Below, one piece after another: positions 1 through 10,196 of a stretch of DNA of 64,000 nt. A model generated the notes under the pieces. It was not told the DNA's origin, did not search any database, and was given only the letters and a program-made list of their open reading frames with translations. Numbering within the stretch: the stretch's first letter is position 1; each line of letters begins with the position of its first letter. This DNA is from Litoditis marina (Eukaryota; Nematoda; Chromadorea; Rhabditida; Rhabditidae). The stretch is from NCBI GenBank assembly GCA_964036275.1, contig CAXIWQ010000425.1:1-64000 (forward strand), given 5' to 3'. The translations under genes were made by a program, and so were the position numbers.

Positions 1-1067
1 TTCGTCTTTATGGCTGTGCGCCACAGAATAGATTGTCGTATTAGGTTTTTGTAGCTGGGCGCAACAGATTTGATAGCCGTATGAAATGTTCTCTGTAACT
101 GCGAGGCAAAGAGTCAATAACCGCGTTAATTCGTCTTTTGTGGCTGTGCGCCACAGAATATATAGTCGTATTAGGTTTTTGTAGCTGGGAGCAACAGACT
201 TGATAGCCGTATGAACTTTTCTCTGTAGCTGCAAGCCAACAAGTCGATAACCGCGATGATTTGTATTTTGTGGCTGTGCGCCACAGAATAGATTGTCGTA
301 TTAGGTTTTTGTAGCTGGGAGCAACAGATTTGATAGCCGTATGAACTGTTCTCTGTAGCTGCAAGGCAAAGAGTCAATAACGCGTTAATTCGTCTTTTGT
401 GGCTGTGCGCCACAGAATATATAGTTGTCTTAAGTTTTTGTATCTGGGAGCAACATACTTGATAGCCGTAGAACTTTTTTCTGTAGCTGCAAGGCAAAGA
501 GTCAATAACCGCGTTAAGTCGTCTTTTGTGGCTGTGCGCCACGAAATATATAGTCGTGTTGAGTCTTTGTAGCTGGGAGCAACATACTTGATAGCCGTAT
601 AAACTTTTTTCTGTAGCTTTACGGCAAAGAGTCAATAACCGCGTTAATTTGTCTTTTGTGGCTGTGCGCCACAGAATATGGAGTCGTATTAGGTTTTTGT
701 TGCTGGGAGCAACAGACTTGATAGCCGTATAAACTTTTCTATGTAACTGCAAGCCAAAGAGTCAATAACCGCGTTATTTCGTTTGTTATGGCTGTGCGCC
801 ACAGAATAGATTGTCGTATTAGGTTTTTGTAGCTGGGAGCAACAGATTTGATAGCCGTATGAACTTTTCTCTGTAACTGCAAGCCAAAGAGTCTTTAACC
901 GCGTTAATTCGTAATTTGTGGCTGTGCGCCACATAATAGATAGTCGTATTAGGTTTTTGTATCTGGGAGCAACAGACTTGATAGCCGTATGAACTGTTCT
1001 CTGTAGTTGCAAGGCAAGGAGTCGATAACCGCGTTAAATCGTACTTTGTGGCTGTGCGCCACAGAAT
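1..1067. repeat. 130-bp satellite array, segment 1
   Basis: Tandem 130-bp units run from the window edge to the insertion at 1068. Each unit has three related ~43-bp parts, starting near TTTGTAGCTGGGAGCAACAG, TCTGTAGCTGCAAGGCAAAG and TTTGTGGCTGTGCGCCACAG. Units differ from one another at scattered positions and by small indels, so this stretch is older or more diverged than the arrays around 20-35 kb. No coding function is supported. The long open frames on the minus strand follow from the repeat length (130 is 1 mod 3) and its lack of stops in most frames. Confidence 0.95.
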
Positions 1068-1068
1068 C

Positions 1069-1093
1069 GCGCGCAGCGCGAAGCGCTGTGCGA
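1069..1093. other. GC-rich hairpin at the left end of the insertion
   Basis: GCGCAGCGC (1071-1079), a GAA loop, then GCGCTGTGC (1083-1091) form a 9-bp stem with one G-T wobble. It lies within three bases of the junction with the satellite, as terminal hairpins of non-autonomous transposons often do. A functional role is inference. Confidence 0.55.
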
Positions 1094-1300
1094 GATTTGT
1101 CTTTGGTCCGGCTAATGCGCGCCTCCGTTTTTTTAGTTTTCCCATAAAAAGGCTGAAATTTGCAAAACAAAACTTTTACAAACTGGGGAAGTTTCTACAG
1201 CATAATCGCAAAGTGTGCCCCAAATTTTATCGAAATCGGTTGAGTTTGAGCCAAGTTATGAAGTTTTCGCTTCATCAAGAGCGCCAACTTCCGTCGTGTG

Positions 1301-1324
1301 TGGGTGGGTGGGTGGGTGGGTGGG
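1301..1324 (+). repeat. (TGGG)6 microsatellite, G-quadruplex-capable
   Basis: Six consecutive TGGG tetranucleotides give six G-triplets with one-base loops, which meets the usual G-quadruplex pattern. The preceding GTGTG is part of the same low-complexity tract. Confidence 0.9.
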
Positions 1325-1326
1325 TT

Positions 1327-1640
1327 GTGACAAGGGAAAATTCCCAGTTTAAGGGTTTCTACTGAATCGATTTCGTTGAAAATTGTGGAAGACATGTGAT
1401 ACCTACTCAAACCCTGGCGGACCAAAAAAAAATTAGGAAAAAATTGTTTTTGTCAAAGTTATAGACGTTTTAGGAGTGTGTAATCGTGATAAGGGAAAAT
1501 TCCCAGTTAAAGGGTTTCTACTGAATCGATTTTGTTGAAAGTTGTGGAAGACATGTGATACCTACTCAAACCCTGGCGGACCAAAAAAAATTTGCAAAAA
1601 AATTGTTTTAATCAAAGTTATAGACATTTTTCGAAAAGTG
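1327..1640. repeat. Two tandem copies of a ~160-bp repeat
   Basis: The segment beginning GTGACAAGGGAAAATTCCCA at 1327 recurs as GTGATAAGGGAAAATTCCCA at about 1487, with only scattered substitutions through the shared CCTGGCGGACC near 1425 and 1583. Each copy continues into an A-rich tract and then a TCAAAGTTATAGAC segment. GGGAAAATTCCC is a near-palindrome in each copy. No coding potential is supported. Confidence 0.85.
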
Positions 1641-1794
1641 TCTGCGTCTCTCCATTCAGCACGCTCTCTCACTCTCTCTGTCCGGTCGATAACTCAAACT
1701 GTACTGTAACGTAGAGAAACAATTACCGATTTGCTTGAAAATTGAAATATGATGCCAACGTGCAATTTGTTTGAATCTGAAGTATTGTATTTCT

Positions 1795-2395
1795 GACGTC
1801 CTTCAGGATTCTGGAGACCAGATGACGTCATTTTTGAAAAGTGCAAAGTTGACGTCACATATATTTTCAAATGATGGTAATATCTTAGAAAGGGTCAACT
1901 AACGGTGAAACTCAATCTAAGAGTGACGTATTCTGGGATTCTGGAGACCAGATGACGTCATTTTTGAAAAGTGCAAAGTTGACGTCAGATATATTTTCAA
2001 ATGGTGAAAATATCTTAAAAATGGTATATTAACGATGAAACTTTGTCTAAATATGACGTATTCTGAAATTCAGAAGGCCAGATGACGTCAACTTTTAAAA
2101 AAATTGACGTGAAATATATTTTCAAATGCTAAAAATATCTTAAAAATGGTATATTAACGATGAAACTTTGTCTAAATATGACGTATTCTGGAATTCAGAA
2201 GGCCAGATGACGTCAACTTTTAAAAAAATTGGCGTCACATATATTTTCAAATGCTGAAAATATTTTAAAAATGGTATATTAACGATGAAACTTTGTCTAA
2301 ATATGACGTATTCTGGGATTCGAAAGGGCAGACGAAGTAGGTTTTTAGAACTGCAATGTTGACGTCATATTTTTTCGAATGATGGTAATTCTTGA
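1795..2395. repeat. ~120-bp tandem repeat rich in TGACGTCA
   Basis: About four and a half copies, recognisable by the recurring GACGTATTCTGG, CCAGATGACGTCA and ATATATTTTCAAATG segments (copies near 1805, 1930, 2055, 2180 and a partial one from about 2310). Each complete ancestral copy carried two TGACGTCA palindromes about 30 bp apart, near 1823/1850, 1951/1979, 2082/2105 and 2208/2230. Some are now mutated. A last TGACGTCA lies near 2360. TGACGTCA is the CRE/ATF site, but whether any is bound is unknown. Confidence 0.85.
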
Positions 2396-2480
2396 CAAGT
2401 GGTTCATTGAGAAAACAGTTTTATCTGCACCGTACAGATCAAACTACATACCTACGGCATGTATACAAAAAGAGAAAAAT

Positions 2481-3005
2481 TCATGAAAAAGTGGGGGCCC
2501 AACGACTGTGAGATTTGTCTTCTGCTGTGCGCCCCTTAGACAGCTACTCTCAAATGGAGCAGCTACTGCTACAAAAACCGAAAAATAATAATATACTCAA
2601 GTATAACTGTTCATCACAAACATACAAAAGTCGTAAAATATTTTTTCAAACCTGTAAACTAGAATCTACAAATCACAGATGTTAACTCAACGTAGTCAAT
2701 TGTAAATTTTCTGGTGTTGCGGACAAAGGTTTGCAGTTTTTTGTCGTTACTTCAACTCTAGGTGCTACGCTTGTCATATTATTTAACAGTTGTTCTCTCA
2801 TTCGCAGCTGTGATTTGTAGATTCTAGTTTACAGGTTTGAAAAAATATTTTACGACTTTTGTATGTTTGTGATGAACAGTTATACTTGAGTATATTATTA
2901 TTTTTCGGTTTTTGTAGCAGTAGCTGCTCCATTTGAGAGTAGCTGTCTAAGGGGCGCACAGCAGAAGACAAATCTCACAGTCGTTGGGCCCCCACTTTTT
3001 CATGA
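2481..3005. mobile_element. Foldback element with 198-bp arms
   Basis: Read base by base, 2481-2678 and the reverse complement of 2808-3005 appear identical over 198 bp, separated by a 129-bp spacer. The outer ends are TCATGAAAAAGTGGGGGCCC and its complement. The right end abuts the satellite directly. The arms contain short satellite-like words (GGTTTTTGTAGC and CTGTGCGCC). Nothing is encoded. It could be a palindromic MITE on its own or the right end of a larger 1068-3005 element. The absence of visible arm divergence implies recent formation or ongoing homogenisation. Confidence 0.9.
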
Positions 3006-6000
3006 ATAGATTGTCGTATTAGGTTTTTGTAGCTGGGAGCAACATACTCGATAGCCGTATAAACTTTTTTCCTGTAGCTGCACGGTAAAGAGTCAATAAC
3101 CGCGTTATTTGTCTTTTGTGGCTGTGCGCCACAGAATAGCAAGTCGTATTAGGTTTTTGTAGCTGGGAGCAACAGACTTGATAGCCGTATAAACTTTTCT
3201 CTGTAGCTGCAAGGCAAAGAGTTAATAACCGCGTTAATTTGTCTTTTGTGGCTGTGTGCCACAGAAAAGATAGTTGTATTGGGTTTTTCTAGCTGGGAGC
3301 AACATACTTGATAGCCGTATAAACTTTTTTCTGTAGCTGCAAGGCAAAGAGTCAATAACCGCGTTAATCTGTCTTTTGTGGCTGTGCGCCACAGAATATA
3401 AAGTCGTATTAGGTTTTTGTAGTTGGGAGCAACAGACTTGATTGCCGTATGAGTTTTTTTTCTGTAACTGCAAGCCGAAGAGTCGATAACCGCGTTAATT
3501 CGTATTTCGTGGCTGTGCGCCACAGAATAGATAATCGTATTAGGTTTTTGTAGCTGGGAGCAACAGACTTGATAGCCGTATAAACTTTTTTCTGTAGCTG
3601 CAAGGCAAAGAGTCAATAACCGCGTTAATCTGTCTTTGGTGGCTGTGCGCCACAGAATATAAAGTCGTATTAGGTTTTTGTAGTTGGGAGCAACAGACTT
3701 GATTGCCGTATGAGTTTTTTTTTCTGTAACTGCAAGCCGAAGAGTCGATAACCGCGTTAATTTGTCTTTTGTGGTTGTGCGCCACAGAATATAAAGTCGT
3801 ATTAGGTTTTTGTAGTTGGGAGCAACAGACTTGATAGCCGTATGATTTTTTTTTTGTAGGTGCAAGGCAAAGAGTCAATAACCGCGTTAATTCGTATTTG
3901 GTGGATGTGCGCCACAAAATAGATTGTCGTATTAGGTTTTTGTAGCTGGGAGCAACAGATTTGATAGCCGTATAAACTGTTCTCTGTAGCTGCAAGGCAA
4001 AGAGTCAATAACCGCGTTAATTTGTCTTTTGTGGTTGTGCGCCACAGAATATAAAGTCGTATTAGGTTTTTGTAGTTGGGAGCAACAGACTTGATAGCCG
4101 TATGAACTGTTCTCTGTAGCTGCAAGGCAAAGAGTCAATAACGCGTTAATTCGTCTTTTGTGGCTGTGCGCCACAGAATACATAGTCGTCTTAGGTTTTT
4201 GTATCTGGGAGCAACAGACTTGATAGCCGTATGAACTTTTTTCTGTAGCTGCAAGGCAAAGAGTCAATAACCGCGTTAAGTCGTCTTTTGTGGCTGTGCG
4301 CCACTAAATATATAGTCGTGTTAGGTCTTTGTAGCTGGGAGCAACATACTTGATAGCCGTATAAACTTTTCTCTGTAACTGCAAGCCAAAGAGTCAATAA
4401 CCGCGTTATTTCGTATGTTATGGCTGTGCGCCACAGAATAGATTGTCGTATTAGGTTTTTGTAGCTGGGAGCAACAGATTTGATAGCCGTATGAACTTTT
4501 CTCTGTAACTGCAAGCCAAAGAGTCAATAACCGCGTTATTTCGTATGTTATGGCTGTGCGCCACAGAATAGATTGTCGTATTAGGTTTTTGTAGCTGGGA
4601 GCAACAGATTTGATAGCCGTATGAACTTTTCTCTGTAACTGCAAGCCAAAGAGTCGATAACCGCGTTAATTCGTATTTTGTGGCTGTGCGCCACATAATA
4701 GATAGTCGTATTAGGTTTTTGTATCTGGGAGCAACAGACTTGATAGCCGTATGAACTGTTCTCTGTAGTTGCAAGGCAAAGAGTCGACAACCGCGTTAAT
4801 TCGTATTTTGTGGCTGTGCGCCACAGAATAGATTGTCGTATCAGGTTTTTGTAGCTGGGAGCAACATACTCGATAGCCGTATAAACTGTTTTCTGTAGCT
4901 GCACGGTAAAGAGTCAATAACCGCGTTAATTTGTCTTTTGTGGCTGTGCGCCACAGAATATAAAGTCGTATTAGGTTTTTGTAGTTGGGAGCAACAGACT
5001 TGATTGCCGTATGAGTTTTTTTCTGTAACTGCAAGCCGAAGAGTCGATAACCGCGTTGATTCGTATTTCGTGGCTGTGCGCCACAGAATAGATAATCGTA
5101 TTAGGTTTTTGTAGCTGGGAGCAACAGACTTGATAGCCGTATAAACTTTTTTCTGTAGCTGCAAGGAAAAGAGTCGATAACCGCGTTGATTCGTATTTCG
5201 TGGCTGTGCGCCACAGAATAGATAATCGTATTAGGTTTTTGTAGCTGGGAGCAACAGACTTGATAGCCGTATAAACTTTTTTCTGTAGCTGCAAGGAAAA
5301 GAGTCAATAACCGCGTTAATTTGTCTTTTGTGGTTGTGCGCCACAAAATAGATTGTCGTATCAGGTTTTTGTAGCTGGGAGCAACAGATTTGATAGCCGT
5401 ATGAACTGTTCTCTGTAGCTGCAAGGCAAAGAGTCAATAACGCGTTAATTCGTCTTTTGTGGCTGTGCGCCACAGAATAGATAGTTGTATTGGGTTTTTC
5501 TAGCTGAGAGCAACATACTTGATAGCCGTATAAACTTTTTTCTGTAGCTGCAAGGCAAAGAGTCAATAACCGCGTTAATCTGTCTTTGGTGGCTGTGCGC
5601 CACAGAATATAAAGTCGTATTAGGTCTTTGTAGCTGGGAGCAACATACTTGATAGCCGTATAAACTTTTTTCTGTAGCTTTACGGCAAAGAGTCAATAAC
5701 CGCGTTAATTTGTCTTTTGTGGCTGTGCGCCAAAGAATATGGAGTCGTATTAGGTTTTTGTAGCTGGGAGCAACAGACTTGATAGCCGTATAAACTTTTC
5801 TCTGTAACTGCAAGCCAAAGAGTCAATAACCGCGTTATTTCGTATTTTATGGCTGTGCGCCACAGAATAGATAGTTGTATTGGGTTTTTCTAGCTGAGAG
5901 CAACATACTTGATAGCCGTATAAACTTTTTTCTGTAGCTGCAAGGCAAAGAGTCAATAACCGCGTTAATCTGTCTTTGGTGGCTGTGCGCCACAGAATAT

Positions 6001-8990
6001 AAAGTCGTATTAGGTTTTTGTAGTTGGGAGCAACAGACTTGATTGCCGTATGAGTTTTTTTTTCTGTAACTGCAAGCCGAAGAGTCGATAACCGCGTTAA
6101 TTTGTCTTTTGTGGTTGTGCGCCACAGAATATAAAGTCGTATTAGGTTTTTGTAGTTGGGAGCAACAGACTTGATAGCCGTATGATTTTTTTTTTGTAGG
6201 TGCAAGGCAAAGAGTCAATAACCGCGTTAATTCGTATTTGGTGGATGTGCGCCACAAAATAGATTGTCGTATTAGGTTTTTGTAGCTGGGAGCAACAGAT
6301 TTGATAGCCGTATAAACTGTTCTCTGTAGCTGCAAGGCAAAGAGTCAATAACGCGTTAATTCGTCTTTTGTGGCTGTGCGCCACAGAATATATAGTCGTC
6401 TTAGGTTTTTGTATCTGGGAGCAACAGACTTGATAGCCGTATGAACTTTTTTCTGTAGCTGCAATGCAAAGAGTCAATAACCGCGTTAAGTCGTCTTTTG
6501 TGGCTGTGCGCCACAAAATATATAGTCGTGTTAGGTCTTTGTAGCTGGGAGCAACATACTTGATAGCTGTATAAACTTTTTTCGGTAGCTTTACGGCAAA
6601 GAGTCAATAACCGCGTTAATTTGTCTTTTGCGGCTGTGCGCCACAGAATATGGAGTCGTATTAGGTTTTTGTAGCTGGGAGCAACAGACTTGATAGCCGT
6701 ATAAACTTTTCTCTGTAACTGCAAGCCAAAGAGTCAATAACCGCGTTATTTTGTATTTTATGGCTGTGCGCCACAGAATAGATTGTCGTATTAGGTTTTT
6801 GTAGCTGGGAGCAACAGATTTGATAGCCGTATGAACTTTTCTCTGTAACTGCAAGCCAAAAAGACGATAACCGCGTTAATTCGTATTTTGTGGCTGTGCG
6901 CCACATAATAGATAGTCGTATTAGGTTTTTGTATCTGGGAGCAACAGACTTGATAGCCGTATGAACTGTTCTCTGTAGTTGCAAGGCAAAGAGTCGATAA
7001 CCGCGTTAATTCGTATTTTGTGGCTGTGCGCCACAGAATAGATTGTCGTATTAGGTTTTTGTAGCTGGGAGCAACATACTCGATAGCCGTATAAACTTTT
7101 TTCTGTAGCTGCACGGTAAAGAGTCAATAACCGCGTTAATTTGTCTTTTGTGGCTGTGCGCCACAGAATAGTAAGTCGTATTAGGTTTTTGTAGCTGGGA
7201 GCAACAGACTTGATAGCCGTATAAACGTTTTTTCTGTAGCTGCAAGGCAAAGAGTCAATAACCGCGTTAATTCGTCTTTTGTGGCTGTGTGCCACAGAAA
7301 AGATAGTTGTATTGGGTTTTTCTAGCTGGGAGCAACGTACTTGATGGCCGTATGAACTTTTTTTGTAGCTGCAAGGCAAAGAGTCAATAACCGCGTTAAT
7401 TTGTCTTTTGTGGCTGTGCGCCACAGAACATAAAGTCGTATTAGGTTTTTGTAGCCAGGAGCAACAGACTTGATAGCCGTATAAACTGTTTTCTGTAGCT
7501 GCAAGGCAAAGAGTCGATAACCGCGTTAATTCGTAATTTGTGGCTGTGTGCCACAGAAAAGATAGTTGTATTGGGTTTTTCGAGCTGGGAGCAACATACG
7601 TGATAGCCGTATGAACTTTTTTTTGTAGCTGCAAGGCAAATAGTCAATAACCGCGTTGATTTGTCTTTTGTGGCTGTGCGCCACAGAACATAAAGTCGTA
7701 TTAGGTTTTTCTAGCTGGGAGCACATACTTGATAGCCGTATAAACTTTTTTCTGTAGCTGCAAGGCAAAGAGTCAATAACCGCGTTAATTCGTATTTTGT
7801 GGCTGTGTGCCACAGAAAAGATAGTTGTATTAGGTTTTTGTAGTTGGGAGCAACAGACTTGATTGCCGTATGAGTTTTTTTTCTGTAACTGCAAGCCGAA
7901 GAGTCGATAACCGCGTTAATTCGTATTTCGTGGCTGTGCGCCACAGAATAGATAATCGTATTAGGTTTTTGTAGCTGGGAGCAACAGACTTGATAGCCGT
8001 ATAAACTTTTTTCTGTAGCTGCAAGGCAAAGAGTCAATAACCGCGTTAATTTGTCTTTTGTGGTTGTGCGCCACAGAATATAAAGTCGTATTAGGTTTTT
8101 GTAGTTGGGAGCAACAGACTTGATAGCCGTATAAACTTTTCTCTGTAACTGCAAGCCAAAGAGTCAATAACCGCGTTATTTTGTATTTTATGGCTGTGCG
8201 CCACAAAATAGATTGTCGTATCAGGTTTTTGTAGCTGGGAGCAACAGACTTGATAGCCGTATGAACTGTTCTCTGTAGTTGCAAGGCAAAGAGTCGACAA
8301 CCGCGTTAATTCGTATTTTGTGGCTGTGCGCCACAGAATAGATTGTCGTATCAGGTTTTTGTAGCTGGGAGCAACATACTCGATAGCCGTATAAACTGTT
8401 TTCTGTAGCTGCACGGTAAAGAGTCAATAACCGCGTTAATTTGTCTTTTGTGGCTGTGCGCCACAGAATATAAAGTCGTATTAGGTTTTTGTAGTTGGGA
8501 GCAACAGACTTGATTGCCGTATGAGTTTTTTTCTGTAACTGCAAGCCGAAGAGTCGATAACCGCGTTGATTCGTATTTCGTGGCTGTGCGCCACAGAATA
8601 GATAATCGTATTAGGTTTTTGTAGCTGGGAGCAACAGACTTGATAGCCGTATAAACTTTTTTCTGTAGCTGCAAGGAAAAGAGTCGATAACCGCGTTGAT
8701 TCGTATTTCGTGGCTGTGCGCCACAGAATAGATAATCGTATTAGGTTTTTGTAGCTGGGAGCAACAGACTTGATAGCCGTATAAACTTTTTTCTGTAGCT
8801 GCAAGGAAAAGAGTCAATAACCGCGTTAATTTGTCTTTTGTGGTTGTGCGCCACAAAATAGATTGTCGTATCAGGTTTTTGTAGCTGGGAGCAACAGATT
8901 TGATAGCCGTATGAACTGTTCTCTGTAGCTGCAAGGCAAAGAGTCAATAACGCGTTAATTCGTCTTTTGTGGCTGTGCGCCACAGAATAT
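3006..8990. repeat. 130-bp satellite array, segment 2
   Basis: About 46 units of the same trimeric 130-bp satellite. Variants include loop changes in the hairpin part (TGTGTGCCAC instead of TGTGCGCCAC) and a C deletion making AATAACGCGTTAAT. Blocks inside it are duplicated. About 3.5-4.0 kb matches 5.85-6.34 kb at an offset of 2340 bp (18 units). About 4.76-5.48 kb matches 8.27-8.99 kb at 3510 bp (27 units). About 5.63-8.20 kb matches 10.35-12.92 kb across the DNA transposon at 4720 bp. Confidence 0.95.
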
Positions 8991-9050
8991 AAGCCCCGTC
9001 CAATTAAAAAGTTTAGAAAACTTGCAATATTACCCAAATACAGGTCAACT
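8991..9050 (+). repeat. Left terminal inverted repeat
   Basis: Pairs imperfectly with 10137-10196. Shared blocks are AAGCC, TCCAA, TAAAAAGTTT and AAATAC followed by GGTCAA, with substitutions and small gaps between. Confidence 0.8.
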
Positions 9051-9260
9051 CGAATCTTGTTGACCAGTTTTCCATAATCTGGTCAATTTGGATGCGTTCT
9101 CTCTCTCATTTTATCCGAATCACTAATGACAATGGTCAGAAACTGCTCTAGAAATGACCACGGTCAAAGATGTTGCAACCATGGTCATTTTTTTTCTTAT
9201 GACTCCTTCTTATGTTGATGTCGACCATGGTCATCACACGATTTGACCACTGTCAGTCCA
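9051..9260. repeat. Left cluster of TGAC-N4-GTCA palindromes
   Basis: Full or near-full copies include TGACCACGGTCA (from about 9155), GACCATGGTCA (about 9223) and TGACCACTGTCA (about 9244), with half-sites GGTCAA/TTGACC at about 9051-9090, 9133 and 9180. A matching cluster lies at the other end of the element. Iterated subterminal palindromes are typical transposase-binding layouts, but that role is inferred here. Confidence 0.7.
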
Positions 9261-9276
9261 GAAAATTGAGAAACTC

Positions 9277-9346
9277 GCCTCATGCCGGACTCGAACCCGC
9301 CTCGGCTGGGCCAAAAGCAAGAGGCTAACCACTGAGCTATGGGGCC
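9277..9346 (-). other. tRNA-like module (minus strand)
   Basis: Read on the minus strand it begins GGCCCCATAGCTCAGTGGTT. It contains a good A box (TAGCTCAGTGG, complement of 9329-9339) and an exact B box (GGTTCGAGTCC, complement of 9287-9297) at tRNA-like spacing. The D and anticodon stems do not pair well and the acceptor ends match only partly. It is better read as a tRNA-derived or degenerate sequence than a working tRNA. The anticodon loop is uncertain. Confidence 0.6.
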
Positions 9347-9359
9347 AATGGTTTGGAGC

Positions 9360-9860
9360 GCTTCACTAGTTTATACACCATCGCGCACAATATGAGCCCG
9401 AGATTAAGTAAAGCATAATGGCAAACTTTAATAAGAAATTATGCGAAATAAAATAATATAGACTCTTCCGCGCAATATACCTTTTACAGTGAACTCCACA
9501 TTCATTAAAGCACTATTACTCTTTCATGATTAGTATCTGAGTTGTTGACTTTGTTTACTTACTTGATATACTGTTTGACTCTTCTCTCAACTTTTTTTGT
9601 TGCCAGTTTATGATTTGTTTGTTTATATAGTCATTCATAGTTTTCATTCACTAGGCTAGGTTCACGGAATTTTCTGTGCAGTAGGATTTTGATTATGCAG
9701 AAATCGGTGCGCATAACCCCCAGGTTGGTGACAAATAACAGCAAATTTATTAAACAATGCAAAACAATAAAAACTTTCTATTAAGTTATTCCCTGTACAT
9801 TCTCATGGAAGATGAATGCTATATGCGAGCCGCGGCAAGTATTCAGAAAGAGTGTCGATC
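9360..9860. other. AT-rich centre of the TIR element, no gene seen
   Basis: This region between the two tRNA-like modules has no convincing open frame, tandem repeat or structured RNA that I can see. Confidence 0.6.
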
Positions 9861-9868
9861 TGGTACTT

Positions 9869-9940
9869 GACCCCATAGCTCAGCGGCTAGCGGGCGCGCC
9901 TTTTACCCAGCGGGTCGCTGGTTCAATTCCGCGAGCTGAG
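9869..9940 (+). other. tRNA-like module (plus strand)
   Basis: An A box TAGCTCAGCGG (9876-9886) and a B box GGTTCAATTCC (9920-9930, one departure from consensus) lie at tRNA-like spacing, after a CCCCA start like that of the minus-strand module. Stems are imperfect and the acceptor ends do not pair fully, so a functional tRNA is unlikely. It lies opposite the 9277-9346 module in inverted orientation, which makes it part of the element's symmetry. Confidence 0.55.
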
Positions 9941-10085
9941 TTGACCGTTGTCAATGAGGACTCAGTCCACAAATGACCGCGGTCATTTCTTCAGTTAATT
10001 TAAAGAAGGTTCCAATTGACTTGACAATTGTCAAATAAGTTCTTCTCATCAAGGACCATTGTCAATTATTGAGTTGACCAGAAAG
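9941..10085. repeat. Right cluster of TGAC-N4-GTCA palindromes
   Basis: Copies are TGACCGTTGTCA (about 9942), TGACCGCGGTCA (about 9974), TGACAATTGTCA (10022-10033) and GGACCATTGTCA (about 10053), plus the half-site TTGACC near 10075. The four central bases vary while the TGAC and GTCA arms are kept. Confidence 0.7.
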
Positions 10086-10136
10086 TAGGAATATGGTCAT
10101 TATCGAACGAGTTTCCACAAATAATTTCTAGTTTGA

Positions 10137-10196
10137 ACATTGACCAGTATTTAAAAAACAAGCAAAGTTTCCAAACTTTTTAGTTGGATGCGGCTT
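10137..10196 (-). repeat. Right terminal inverted repeat
   Basis: Inverted, imperfect counterpart of 8991-9050, ending GGATGCGGCTT before the AT-rich target sequence. Confidence 0.8.

Larger units (their letters stand above)
1068..2480. mobile_element. Non-coding composite insertion in the satellite
   Basis: The satellite stops after ACAGAAT at 1067 and resumes at 3006. This part holds a GC-rich terminal hairpin, a GGGT microsatellite, a ~160-bp tandem pair and a ~120-bp tandem repeat, listed separately. The remaining stretches (about 1100-1300, 1640-1795 and 2395-2480) are AT-rich, and I see no gene or RNA in them. The left end (CTGTGCGAGATTTGTCTT near 1086) resembles the foldback arm in inverted orientation, so 1068-3005 may be one transposon. 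No transposase is encoded. The family is not recognised. Confidence 0.6.
8991..10196. mobile_element. Non-autonomous TIR DNA transposon
   Basis: This 1.2-kb element interrupts the satellite. It starts AAGCCCCGTCCAATTAAAAA and its right end, read as reverse complement, starts AAGCCGCATCCAACTAAAAA. The inverted similarity extends about 60 bp. The flanks fit a 4-bp ATAT duplication (8987-8990 and 10197-10200), or a 2-bp TA duplication if the element begins TAAGCC; the alternating TA target prevents a choice. No transposase frame is present. Its interior has many TGAC-N4-GTCA palindromes and two tRNA-like modules. The superfamily is not assigned. Confidence 0.85.

Noticed and set aside
1068..1110. 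Helitron terminus
   Set aside because: The terminal hairpin is suggestive, but there is no CTRR end and the insertion is not cleanly between A and T.
1048..1365. Plus-strand open frame of 105 codons across the satellite/insertion junction
   Set aside because: It spans the junction and the GGGT microsatellite and resembles no protein. The overlapping minus-strand frame at 1195-1425 is equally unsupported.
9277..9940. Two functional tRNA genes
   Set aside because: D and anticodon stems pair poorly and acceptor ends do not match fully. They are described as tRNA-like only.
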